In this document: in pieces, positions 27,557-35,414 of the stretch
How the letters are laid out: each line of letters begins with the position of its first letter
How positions within the stretch are numbered: position 1 is the first letter of the stretch
Assembly (NCBI GenBank): GCA_900079695.1
Contig: LT599022.1
Span: 3,865,359 to 3,929,358 of the forward strand
DNA from: an uncultured Alphaproteobacteria bacterium
GTDB lineage: Bacteria; Pseudomonadota; Alphaproteobacteria; Rhodospirillales; Rhodospirillaceae
Length of the DNA stretch: 64,000 nucleotides
Direction of reading: 5' to 3'
The notes under the pieces: model-generated
Told to the model about the DNA's origin: nothing
Database searches by the model: none
Seen by the model: only the letters and a program-made list of their open reading frames with translations
Translations under genes and position numbers: made by a program

Positions 27557-28962
27557 GGGGCCACGCCCACAGCTTCGATCCTGCGATCCTGCGCGATTAC
27601 GACATCCGCGGCGTGGTCGGACGCAACCTCCGCATCGCCGACGCGGTGGCGCTCGGCCTCGCGTTCGGCTCCGAACTCGCCGAGCGCGGCGGCCGCGACG
27701 TGGTGGTCGGCCGCGACGGCCGGATGAGTTCGCCAGACCTCGCGGCGGCGCTGATCGACGGCCTTACCGCCACCGGCATGAGCGTGCTCCGGATCGGCTG
27801 CGGACCGACGCCGATGCTGCATTTCGCGGTGGCGGAGCTCGGCGCGGACGCCGGCATCATGGTCACCGCCAGCCACAATCCGCCGGACCACAACGGCTTC
27901 AAGATGTCGATGCAGGGGCGGGCGTTGTTCGGCCCGGACATCCGCGCCCTCGGACGCCGCGCGGCGGCGGGCGCGTTCGTCTCGGGCGAGGGGGCGGAGG
28001 GGGGCTACGAGGTGGCCGGCGCCTACGTCGCCCGGCTGCTGCGCGACGTCGCCCCGGCGCGGCCGCTCGACGTGGTGTGGGACTGCGGCAGCGGCGCCAC
28101 CGGTCCGGTGGTGCGCGACCTGGTGAAGGGGCTGCCCGGCCGCCACACCGTGCTGTTCGACGCGGTCGACGGCGCGTTTCCCCATCATCACCCGGATCCG
28201 GCGGTGCCCGAGAACCTCGCGCATCTCGTCGACGCGGTGCGCGAACGCGGTGCCGACGTCGGCTTCGCCTTCGACGGCGACGGCGACCGCCTCGGCGTCG
28301 TCGACGACCGCGGCGAGATCCTCTGGGGCGACCGGGTGCTCGCGCTGCTCGCCGAAGAGGTGCTGGCGCGCCGCCCGGGGGCGACGATCCTCGGCGACGT
28401 CAAGGCGTCGCGGGTGCTGTTCGACCGCATCCGCGCGCTCGGCGGGGTGCCGGTGATGACCCGCACCGGACATTCGCGGGTCCGCGCGCGGATGGCCGAA
28501 ACCGGCGCGCCGCTCGCGGGCGAGATGAGCGGCCACATCTTCTTCGCCGACGGTTACATCGGCTGCGACGACGGTCTCTACGCCGCGCTGCGCCTGCTAC
28601 AGGCGCTCTCGCAGCGGCCGGACCGGCTCTCCGACTGGCACGGCGCGCTGCCGCGCCTGTGGGCGACGCCGGAGATCCGCATTCCCTGCGACGACGACCT
28701 CAAGTTCGGCGTCGTCGACGCGGCGGCGGCGGCGCTCGACGCGGCGGGCGTGGCCTACGACGACACCGACGGCGTGCGGGTGGCGTGCGCGGGCGGCTGG
28801 TGGCTGCTGCGCGCCTCCAACACCCAGGCGGAGCTGGTGGTGCGCTGCGAGGCGGAAACCGCGGCGCAACTGGCCGCCGCCAAGGCAGCGGCCACGGAGG
28901 CGCTCGCCGGCGTCGGCATCGCGCCGCCCGCCGGGCTCGCCTCACATCACGAGGCGGGGTAG
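27553..28962 (+). CDS. phosphomannomutase/phosphoglucomutase
   Basis: Interconverts hexose-6- and hexose-1-phosphates; next to galU it most simply supplies glucose-1-phosphate. The start is a TTG at 27553 overlapping the ugd stop (TTGA). It is the only candidate ahead of the conserved 'DPAILRDYDIRGVVG'. The active-site serine loop 'TASHNPPDHNGFK', the metal-binding 'FAFDGDGDRLGVVD', and 'GEMSGHIFFAD' for sugar recognition are all present in this 469-residue AlgC/ManB-type enzyme. Its last 21 bases overlap the convergent TRAP permease gene. Confidence 0.93.
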   Translation: MRGHAHSFDPAILRDYDIRGVVGRNLRIADAVALGLAFGSELAERGGRDVVVGRDGRMSSPDLAAALIDGLTATGMSVLRIGCGPTPMLHFAVAELGADAGIMVTASHNPPDHNGFKMSMQGRALFGPDIRALGRRAAAGAFVSGEGAEGGYEVAGAYVARLLRDVAPARPLDVVWDCGSGATGPVVRDLVKGLPGRHTVLFDAVDGAFPHHHPDPAVPENLAHLVDAVRERGADVGFAFDGDGDRLGVVDDRGEILWGDRVLALLAEEVLARRPGATILGDVKASRVLFDRIRALGGVPVMTRTGHSRVRARMAETGAPLAGEMSGHIFFADGYIGCDDGLYAALRLLQALSQRPDRLSDWHGALPRLWATPEIRIPCDDDLKFGVVDAAAAALDAAGVAYDDTDGVRVACAGGWWLLRASNTQAELVVRCEAETAAQLAAAKAAATEALAGVGIAPPAGLASHHEAG

Positions 28963-30231
28963 GAACAGCGAGACCTCGGGGAAGAGGATCAGGATCGCCA
29001 CCAGCAGCAGGATCGTGGCGATCAGCGGCAGCGCCTCGACCAGATAGTCGTCCACCGGGCAATCGAGCAGGCCGCAGACCGTGAACATCGCCACTCCCAC
29101 CGGCGGCGTCATGCCGCCGAAGGTCACCATCGTCATCATCACGATGCCGAAGTGGACCTCGTCCACCCCGAGCTGGCGCACGATCGGCAGGAAGATCGGG
29201 GTCAGCAGCAGCACCAGAACCGTCGCCTCGACGAAGCATCCGGCGATCAGCAGGAACACCACGATCAGCCCCAGCATCACCAGCGGATCGTGCGACAGCT
29301 CCAGCATCGCCGCGGCGATCGCCTGCGGCGCCTGCTCGAAGATGATCGCGTAGCCCACCATCCCCGAGAACATGATGATCAGCACGATCAGGCCGTTGTC
29401 GATGGCGCCCTGGAGCAGCGCGTCCATCGCGTCGCGCCAGGTCAGTTCCTTGTGGAAGACGACGCCGACGACGATCGCGTAGACCACCGCGAACGCGCCG
29501 ACCTCGGAGGGGGTGAACAGTCCGCCGCGGATCGCCACCAGCAGCGCCACCGGGAACAGCAGCGCCCATTTGGCGTCGCCGACCGCCGCACGCATCGCCG
29601 CCCAGGTCGGCGGCCGGGCGACGGCGGAGCGGTAGCCGCGCCTGCGCGAGATCAGCCACACCGTGGTCATCAGCCCCGCCATCATCATCAGGCCGGGGAC
29701 GATCCCGGCGAGGAACAGCTTGCCGATCGAGACGTTGCCGACGAAGCCGTAGAGGATCAGCCCGAGGCTCGGCGGGATCGTCGCGGTGATCAGCGAGCAG
29801 ATCGCGATGGTGGCGCAGGTGAAGCCGCGGGAGTAACCGTTGCGGATCAAATCCGGCCCGAGGATGCGCGCCTCCATCGCGGCGTCGGCCACCGCCGAGC
29901 CGGAGACGCCGCCCATCAGCGTCGACAGCACGATGCACACCTGCGCCATGCCGCCCGCCATCCACGAGACCAGTACTTCGGAACAGCGGATCAGCCGCCG
30001 GGTGATGCCGGTCCTGTTCATCATGTGCCCGGCGAGCACGAAGAACGGCACCGCCAGAAGCGGAAAGCTCTGCGAGGCGGAGGCGACCTGCTGCACGCCG
30101 ATCGCCGCAGGCATCACCGAACTGATCGCGAAGAACGAAAAGCCGGAGATGCCGATCGCGAACGCCACCGGCGCGCCCAGCATCATCAGGCCGAAGAACA
30201 GCAGGGTGAGCAGCAGCATCGCGTCGGTCAT
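28942..30231 (-). CDS. dctM: TRAP transporter large permease (DctM-type)
   Basis: Integral membrane subunit of a sodium-driven TRAP transporter; 429 residues with about twelve hydrophobic segments. Motifs include 'GAPVAFAIGISGFSFF', 'GGVSGSAVADAA' and 'IPPSLGLILYGFVGNVSIGKLFLAGIVPG'. The ATG at 30231 overlaps the small-permease stop by four bases (ATGA). The C-terminus overlaps the upstream-strand phosphohexomutase by 21 bases. Confidence 0.94.
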   Translation of the reverse strand: MTDAMLLLTLLFFGLMMLGAPVAFAIGISGFSFFAISSVMPAAIGVQQVASASQSFPLLAVPFFVLAGHMMNRTGITRRLIRCSEVLVSWMAGGMAQVCIVLSTLMGGVSGSAVADAAMEARILGPDLIRNGYSRGFTCATIAICSLITATIPPSLGLILYGFVGNVSIGKLFLAGIVPGLMMMAGLMTTVWLISRRRGYRSAVARPPTWAAMRAAVGDAKWALLFPVALLVAIRGGLFTPSEVGAFAVVYAIVVGVVFHKELTWRDAMDALLQGAIDNGLIVLIIMFSGMVGYAIIFEQAPQAIAAAMLELSHDPLVMLGLIVVFLLIAGCFVEATVLVLLLTPIFLPIVRQLGVDEVHFGIVMMTMVTFGGMTPPVGVAMFTVCGLLDCPVDDYLVEALPLIATILLLVAILILFPEVSLFLPRLVM

Positions 30232-30737
30232 GGCGCGGGCTCCGACCGGTCGTCGGGCGCGGGTCCGGACGAGAACACCAGTTGCGGCGCGCCGAACAGC
30301 GAACGCGCGGTATGCCAGAGCTGCCCGGCGAGGGTGAGCGCCAGCAGCCCGCAGCCCGCCGGTACCGCGGCGGTGACGAAGCCGTAGCTGATGCCGCTGT
30401 CGCCGAACTCGCGTTCGAGGTTGAGGATCACGAGGTCGTAGCCCAGCACCACCATCGCCACCAGGAAGGCGAGGATCACGCTGCCGGTGGCGAGGTCGAT
30501 GGGCGCGCGGAAGCGCGGCGGGATCCAGCGCACGAACAGGTCCACCGCGATCAGCCCGCGGCGGCGCATCGCCATGTCGGCGCCGATGAACGACGCCCAC
30601 ACGAACAGAAGCTGCGCCACGTCCATCGCCCACACCAGCGGCAGGCCGAACCAGCGCAGAACTCCGGCGCTGAACACCAGCGCCACCATGCCCGCCAGCA
30701 ACGCCCGGGCGAGAAGGGCTTCGGCCCGCAGGATCAT
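30228..30737 (-). CDS. dctQ: TRAP transporter small permease (DctQ-type)
   Basis: Four-helix membrane subunit that joins DctM; 169 residues. 'WAMDVAQLLFVWASFIGADMAMRRRGLIAVDLFV' is the family core, with the typical 'FIGA..A.RR..HI.VD' pattern. The C-terminus is proline- and acid-rich and cytosolic. It sits 13 bases after the substrate-binding-protein gene. Confidence 0.93.
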   Translation of the reverse strand: MILRAEALLARALLAGMVALVFSAGVLRWFGLPLVWAMDVAQLLFVWASFIGADMAMRRRGLIAVDLFVRWIPPRFRAPIDLATGSVILAFLVAMVVLGYDLVILNLEREFGDSGISYGFVTAAVPAGCGLLALTLAGQLWHTARSLFGAPQLVFSSGPAPDDRSEPAP

Positions 30738-30750
30738 CGGGTGTCCTCCG

Positions 30751-31728
30751 TCACTGGGCGACGATCGCGTCGACCTTCTTCTTGAGGTCGGCGTAGCCGA
30801 TCTTCTCGTAGACTCCGGCGGTGGCGGCGACGAACGGCTTGGTGTCGACCTCGTTGATGGTCATGCCCGCCGCCTTCATCTTCGCCTCGAGATCGGCGAT
30901 CGCCGCCTCGGTGCCGTGGGAGGCGACGTCGCCCGCCTTCAGGGTCTCCTCCTTGAGGATGGTCTGCAACTCGGGCGGCAGCTTCTCGAACCACGCCGCC
31001 GAGGTGACTACGCCGGTGATGAGGTTGAAGTGGCCGGTCTTGGTCATCACCTTGGTGACCTCGTAGAGGCGCGCGCCGTAGGCCGCCGGAACCTGCGCCT
31101 CGACCGCGTCGATCACCTGGGTTTGGAGCGCGGAATAGACGTCCGCCCACGCCATCGGCGTCGGCGTCGCGCCCATCGCGCGGATCGTCTCCATCCACAC
31201 CGGCGCGCCCGGCGTGCGCATCCGCACCCCCGCGAGGTCGGCCGGCCGGCTCACCGGCTTGTTGGTGAGGAGATGGCGCTCGCCCTGCCACCAGTTGAAC
31301 GACAGCACCTGAAGTCGCGCGGATTTGGCGAGCCTGGCCGCCATGTCGTCGAACAGCGGCGAGGTGACGACCTTGCGCGCGTCGGCGTAGCCGGAGGTGA
31401 GGTAGGGGCCGGAGAGGATGCCGAAGTCCTTGACGAACACCGCGAGGCGGCCGCCGTCCACCACCACCGCGTTGGCGGCTCCGGCGCGCGCCTGTTCCAG
31501 CACGTCCTCGTCCTTGCCGAGCTGCGAGCCGGGGAACAGGCGGATCGCCATCCGCCCCTGCGAGCGCGCCTCGACCGACGCCTTCAGGCTCTCGAGGCCC
31601 TTGTAGAGCGGGTCGTCGGTGGTGAGCGCGGTGTTGATGTTGAGGGTATAGTCGGCCGCCTGGGCGCTGACGCCCGCGGCGAGCAGAAGGCCGCAGACGG
31701 CGGCGCCGATCCTTGCCATCGATGTCAT
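30751..31728 (-). CDS. dctP: TRAP transporter substrate-binding protein (DctP-type)
   Basis: Periplasmic receptor that delivers a carboxylate-type ligand to the TRAP permease. The start at 31728, after GGGAGCG, gives a 325-residue precursor with a signal peptide cleaved near 'GVSAQAA'. 'GVRMRTPGAPVWMETIRAMGATPTPMAWADVYSALQTQVIDAVE' is the signature region, including the arginine that binds the ligand's carboxylate. The substrate cannot be read from sequence. It leads the operon and faces a divergent GntR gene, the likely local regulator. Confidence 0.94.
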   Translation of the reverse strand: MTSMARIGAAVCGLLLAAGVSAQAADYTLNINTALTTDDPLYKGLESLKASVEARSQGRMAIRLFPGSQLGKDEDVLEQARAGAANAVVVDGGRLAVFVKDFGILSGPYLTSGYADARKVVTSPLFDDMAARLAKSARLQVLSFNWWQGERHLLTNKPVSRPADLAGVRMRTPGAPVWMETIRAMGATPTPMAWADVYSALQTQVIDAVEAQVPAAYGARLYEVTKVMTKTGHFNLITGVVTSAAWFEKLPPELQTILKEETLKAGDVASHGTEAAIADLEAKMKAAGMTINEVDTKPFVAATAGVYEKIGYADLKKKVDAIVAQ

Positions 31729-31769
31729 GACTCGCTCCCTGTATCGCCTCTTGAGTGGGGCGCACGAAC

Positions 31770-31789
31770 CCAACTGACATGTTAGTGGG
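31770..31789. promoter_or_regulatory. palindromic operator candidate between dctP and gntR
   Basis: CCAACTGACATGTTAGTGGG is a near-perfect palindrome centred on ACATGT; eight of ten base pairs match and one more is G-T. A second inverted repeat, AGAATAC (31792-31798) and GTATTCT (31823-31829), follows. Divergent GntR regulators often bind such sites. That the neighbouring regulator binds here is inference. Confidence 0.5.
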
Positions 31790-31860
31790 CTAGAATACCA
31801 TTGGCGGGTGAAATGTCATCCTGTATTCTCACCCTGTGCGCAACAGCGAGGGCGTTTCCG

Positions 31861-32586
31861 GTGTCGGTCTTCCTTCCTCTCGATCCGTTCTCCACCGAGC
31901 CGATCGGCCCGCGCGTCTACCGCGCGATCCGCGAGGCGATCGTCTGTCTTCGCCTCACGCCGGGGCAGATCATCTCGGAGGCGGAGGTGGCGCGGCAATT
32001 CGGCGCGAGCCGTCAGCCGGTGCACGACGCGTTCGTGCGGCTGGAGCTTTCGGGGCTGCTGCACGTGCTGCCCCAGCGCGGCACGCGGGTGGCGCGGATC
32101 TCGCCCAAGGACGTGCGCGACGCCCAGGTGATCCGCCGCGCGGTGGAGGCGGCAACGGTCCGGCGCGCGGCGGAGCGCCGTCAGGCGGAAAGCCTTGCCG
32201 CGCTCGACCGCAACCTCGCGCGGCAGGAGGCCGTGGCGCGCGATCCCCAGCCCCACGCGTTCCTCAAGCTCGACGAGGAGTTCCACCGTCTGCTCGCGGC
32301 GTGCGCCGAGCTCGAGATGGCGTGGGCGATCATCGAGGACGCGAAATCGCACATGGATCGGGTGCGCTTCCTCAGCCTGCCGCAGACCACTCCGGTGGAG
32401 GTGCTGATCCGCCAGCACCGGGCGATCGTTTCGGGCATCGCGGCGGGGGATGCCGCCGCCGCCGAGGCGGCGCTCGCCGAGCACTTCGGCGAGCTCGACA
32501 AGTCGCTTCCGGCGCTGGAGGCGAAATTCCCCGAACTGTTCGACCGCGACGACGCCGGAGTCCGCAGCCGCCTCGCCGCGCGCTGA
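31861..32586 (+). CDS. GntR-family transcriptional regulator (FadR/FCD subfamily)
   Basis: The 241-residue product starts at a GTG (31861). An N-terminal winged helix (about residues 15-80, 'VYRAIREAIVCLRLTPGQIISEAEVARQFGASRQPVHDAF') is followed by a helical FCD ligand-binding domain with 'HAFLKLDEEFHRLLAACAELEMAWAIIEDAKSHMDRVRFL'. The His of 'DEEFHRLL' and later 'RQHRAIVSGIAAGD' supply metal-site residues typical of FCD domains. It is divergent from the TRAP operon and probably represses it until its carboxylate ligand is present. Confidence 0.9.
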   Translation: MSVFLPLDPFSTEPIGPRVYRAIREAIVCLRLTPGQIISEAEVARQFGASRQPVHDAFVRLELSGLLHVLPQRGTRVARISPKDVRDAQVIRRAVEAATVRRAAERRQAESLAALDRNLARQEAVARDPQPHAFLKLDEEFHRLLAACAELEMAWAIIEDAKSHMDRVRFLSLPQTTPVEVLIRQHRAIVSGIAAGDAAAAEAALAEHFGELDKSLPALEAKFPELFDRDDAGVRSRLAAR

Positions 32587-32593
32587 CGGATGC

Positions 32594-32622
32594 GAAAAAC
32601 CCCCGGGGAGCGCCCGGGGGTT
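32594..32622. terminator. terminator between the convergent gntR and dac genes
   Basis: AACCCCCGGG and CCCGGGGGTT pair perfectly around a short GAGCG loop region. An A run on the left and GTTCGG on the right let it serve gntR, and less well the opposite strand. Confidence 0.75.
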
Positions 32623-32650
32623 CGGATGTCCGTCCGTCGACGGCCGAGGC

Positions 32651-34027
32651 TCAGGGGCGCAGCACCATGCAGGGGCGCGCCTCGCGCTTGAGCTGGACGC
32701 ACGCGCGCTGCGCGTCGGCGGCGGAGAGGCCGACCACGCGGGCGCGGTAGAGGGTGCGCTGGCCGCCCTTGTAGGCTTCGATGCGCGGGTTGGCGCCGCC
32801 GGCGTCGCCCTGCGCCAGCATCGCCTGGTTGGCGGCGGTCTCGGCGGCGCGGCGGTCGGAATACGCGCCCACCTGGATCGCCCAGCTTCCGCCCGGCTTG
32901 CGCGATGCGGGCGCGGGCGAGAGCGCGGCGACCGCCGTCTCCGGCGCCTTCGGCTTGCGCGGCGCGGCGGCGGGCACATCGGCGGCCGCAGCGTCCGGCG
33001 CGAGGTCGGGGATCGGCTGCATCAGCGGCGCGGTGGTTTCGGCGACGAGGTCGAGGCCGGTCTCGGCGTCGCCCTCGCCGACCGCATCGCTCCCGTCGGT
33101 TCCCGAGTACTTCGCCAGCGCCGCGACCGCGGTCTGGTTCTTCGGGTTGAGCGGCGGCGTCGGGGTCTTGGCCTTGGCGTAGGTGATGTCCTCGAAGCCG
33201 CGGTCGAGCAGGTCGGCGGTGCGGCGGTCGCGCCAGGCGGCGGTGTCGCCGCCCATCACCACCGCGATCAGGCGGCGGCCGTCGCGGGTGGCCGAGGCGG
33301 CGAGGTTGAATCCCGACGCCTGGATGAAGCCGGTCTTGAGGCCGTCCGCGCCGGGGTAGGACTTGACGAGGTTGTTGTGGGTGGGGATCGTCCGCCCCTC
33401 CCAGTCGAACTCGCGCAGCGAGAAGTAGGCGTACTGCTTCGGAAAGTCGCGCCGCAGCGCCAGCGCGAGGCGGGCGAGATCGTGGGCGGTGGTGACCTGA
33501 GCCTTGTTGTGCAGGCCGGAAGCGTTCTTGAACACAGTGCGCGACATGCCGAGCAGCTGCGCCTTGCGGGTCATCCGCACCGCGAACGTCTGCTCGTTGG
33601 GGGCGAGGTTCTCGGCCACCGTCACCGCCACGTCGTTGGCCGATTTGATCACCAGCGCGCGGATCGCGTCCTGCACCGTGATGGTTTCGCCCTTGCGCAG
33701 CCCGAGGGCCGAGGGCGGCTGGCGCTCCGCCCGCGCCGTCACCTTGAACTTGGTGCCGAGGTTGACGCGGCCGAGCTGCATGTCCTCGAACAGCAGGTAG
33801 AGAGTCATCATCTTGGTGAGGGAGGCGGGGTGGTTCTGCTCCTCGGCGCGGTCGGCGTAGAGCGTGCGGCCGGTATCCGCGTCCATCACGAACGCGGCGT
33901 AGCGCGCGAACGCCGACGACGGGGAGACGAGAAGCATCAGGCCGAGAAGGGCGAGAGAGAGAGAGCGGGCTCGCCGCCGCGCCGCGGGGACGGAATTCGC
34001 TCGAACGAGCAGGGCGAGCCGATTCAT
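32651..34027 (-). CDS. D-alanyl-D-alanine carboxypeptidase with C-terminal SPOR domain
   Basis: Penicillin-binding protein of the DacA/PBP5 type that trims peptidoglycan pentapeptides. After a signal peptide (cleavage near 'SPSSAFA', about residue 42) come SxxK 'PASLTKMM', SxN 'KSANDVAV' and 'LKTGFIQASGFNLAASA' (KTG). A Pro/Ala-rich linker (about residues 290-375) leads to a SPOR domain (about 380-458, 'GSWAIQVGAYSDRRAAE'), which binds denuded glycan at the septum. The start at 34027 sits eight bases from GAGG; an ATG two codons earlier is too close. 458 residues. Confidence 0.93.
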   Translation of the reverse strand: MNRLALLVRANSVPAARRRARSLSLALLGLMLLVSPSSAFARYAAFVMDADTGRTLYADRAEEQNHPASLTKMMTLYLLFEDMQLGRVNLGTKFKVTARAERQPPSALGLRKGETITVQDAIRALVIKSANDVAVTVAENLAPNEQTFAVRMTRKAQLLGMSRTVFKNASGLHNKAQVTTAHDLARLALALRRDFPKQYAYFSLREFDWEGRTIPTHNNLVKSYPGADGLKTGFIQASGFNLAASATRDGRRLIAVVMGGDTAAWRDRRTADLLDRGFEDITYAKAKTPTPPLNPKNQTAVAALAKYSGTDGSDAVGEGDAETGLDLVAETTAPLMQPIPDLAPDAAAADVPAAAPRKPKAPETAVAALSPAPASRKPGGSWAIQVGAYSDRRAAETAANQAMLAQGDAGGANPRIEAYKGGQRTLYRARVVGLSAADAQRACVQLKREARPCMVLRP

Positions 34028-34222
34028 CGCCATCACCTCTACAAATAACTGGGGCGGCCGAGGGCCCCATCCTCCGTGCCGATCTCGAACCATACGGCAT
34101 CCGCGACTCGGCTGTCCAGGGCGTTTTTCCGCGACTCGGCGGAGACCCTCGCGATAGCCCTGGATTCTTGGACGCCGAGCCCCCAGAATTCGAGCCATGG
34201 ACGGCAACGGAAAGGACGGGCG

Positions 34223-34921
34223 ATGAAGGGTTTGATTGCGGGGATCGCGGCGCTGGCGACGCTCGCGGGATGCACCGCCACCGGCGACGTGCGCGACCCC
34301 GCGGTGCGGCGGCTGACGTGGTTCTCCTACGTTTCGGGCGACGACATGCAGTGCGGAACCGGGGTCGAGCGCCTGCGCCTGGTTCACAACGCGATCTGGG
34401 ACGAGGACGTGCGGGTGGTGGACGTGGTGGAAACCCCCGGTGCGGGCTATGCGGTCACCGAACTGCGCTTCCGCGACCCCAACTGGGCGGAGGTGACGAT
34501 CGACCTCTCCAACCCGACGCTACCGTGGCGTGGCGAGACGCGCACCGCCACCTGGAGCGCCGCCGAGATGGCGAAGGTGCGGAGCGCGGTCGCCGCCGAC
34601 GGCGGGTTCGCCCGGCTCGAGGCGCCGGTGGAGCTCGACGGGCAGGGGTTCTTCTGGACGGTTGCGGCGTGTACGGACGGCGCCAGGCGGTTCCACGCCT
34701 GGGCCTACCCGGGCGCGGCCTACGAGGCGCTCGGCTTCCCCAAGGTTCTCGCGCCCCTCACCCCGTCGGGTGAGGCGTTCGTCGTGGCCCACCCGATCGT
34801 CCATCCCTACCCGGATCAGAATCCGGAGGCGCCGCGCGACTTTCGCCTCAAAGCCGAAGCGGACGGCGTTTCCGGGCGGCTCGGGCTGCCGCGCCCGCCG
34901 GGGAATCGTTTCCTGCCATAG
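34223..34921 (+). CDS. putative lipoprotein of unknown function
   Basis: A 232-residue protein with a short signal sequence ending in the lipobox 'LAGC' (Cys17), so probably lipid-anchored in the envelope. No family is recognised. The mature part is about 215 residues, Trp- and Tyr-containing and beta-rich in appearance ('[24 protein letters not shown]', '[22 protein letters not shown]'), ending in a Pro-rich tail. Cysteines at 'DMQCGTG' and 'AACTDG' could form a disulfide. It lies alone between dac (divergent) and clpS. Confidence 0.75.
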   Translation: MKGLIAGIAALATLAGCTATGDVRDPAVRRLTWFSYVSGDDMQCGTGVERLRLVHNAIWDEDVRVVDVVETPGAGYAVTELRFRDPNWAEVTIDLSNPTLPWRGETRTATWSAAEMAKVRSAVAADGGFARLEAPVELDGQGFFWTVAACTDGARRFHAWAYPGAAYEALGFPKVLAPLTPSGEAFVVAHPIVHPYPDQNPEAPRDFRLKAEADGVSGRLGLPRPPGNRFLP

Positions 34922-35037
34922 GGGTGGAGTGTAGGTCTGAATTGTTAACGAAGGGGACTTTCCGCGCCATGGGCATTTACCCATATGAAAATTGGAAGAA
35001 GCGGCGCGGGGGAGCGCCGCCAGGGAGGCAAGTCGGC

Positions 35038-35409
35038 ATGCAGTTCGTTTATGCAATGTCCCAGGAGGCCATCGCGCCGCGATGTGGGGAGGAACGCGCG
35101 GCGGACGAGGACGACGGTCGGGTGGGCGTTTCCGTGCAGACCCGCACGATGGTGAAACGTCCGTCGATGTACCGCGTTCTGTTACTGAACGACGACTACA
35201 CACCGATGGAATTCGTGGTCCACGTGCTGGAGCGGATCTTCAACAAGAGCCACGACGAGGCGACGGAGATCATGCTCAAGGTCCACCACCGGGGAGTCGG
35301 CGTTTGCGGCGTCTTCACCTTCGAGGTCGCCGAGACCAAGGCGGGGCAGGTAATGGATCTGGCCAGGCGCAACCAGCATCCGTTGCAGTGCACCATCGAA
35401 AAGGAGTAA
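35038..35409 (+). CDS. clpS: ClpS adaptor protein
   Basis: Adaptor that hands N-degron substrates to ClpAP. The start at 35038 lies nine bases after GGGAGG; 123 residues with a flexible, acidic N-terminal arm of about 40 residues. '[24 protein letters not shown]' contains the N-degron pocket residues (NDDYT, ME), followed by '[27 protein letters not shown]'. It overlaps clpA's first possible ATG. Confidence 0.95.
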   Translation: MQFVYAMSQEAIAPRCGEERAADEDDGRVGVSVQTRTMVKRPSMYRVLLLNDDYTPMEFVVHVLERIFNKSHDEATEIMLKVHHRGVGVCGVFTFEVAETKAGQVMDLARRNQHPLQCTIEKE

Positions 35410-35414
35410 TGCCG

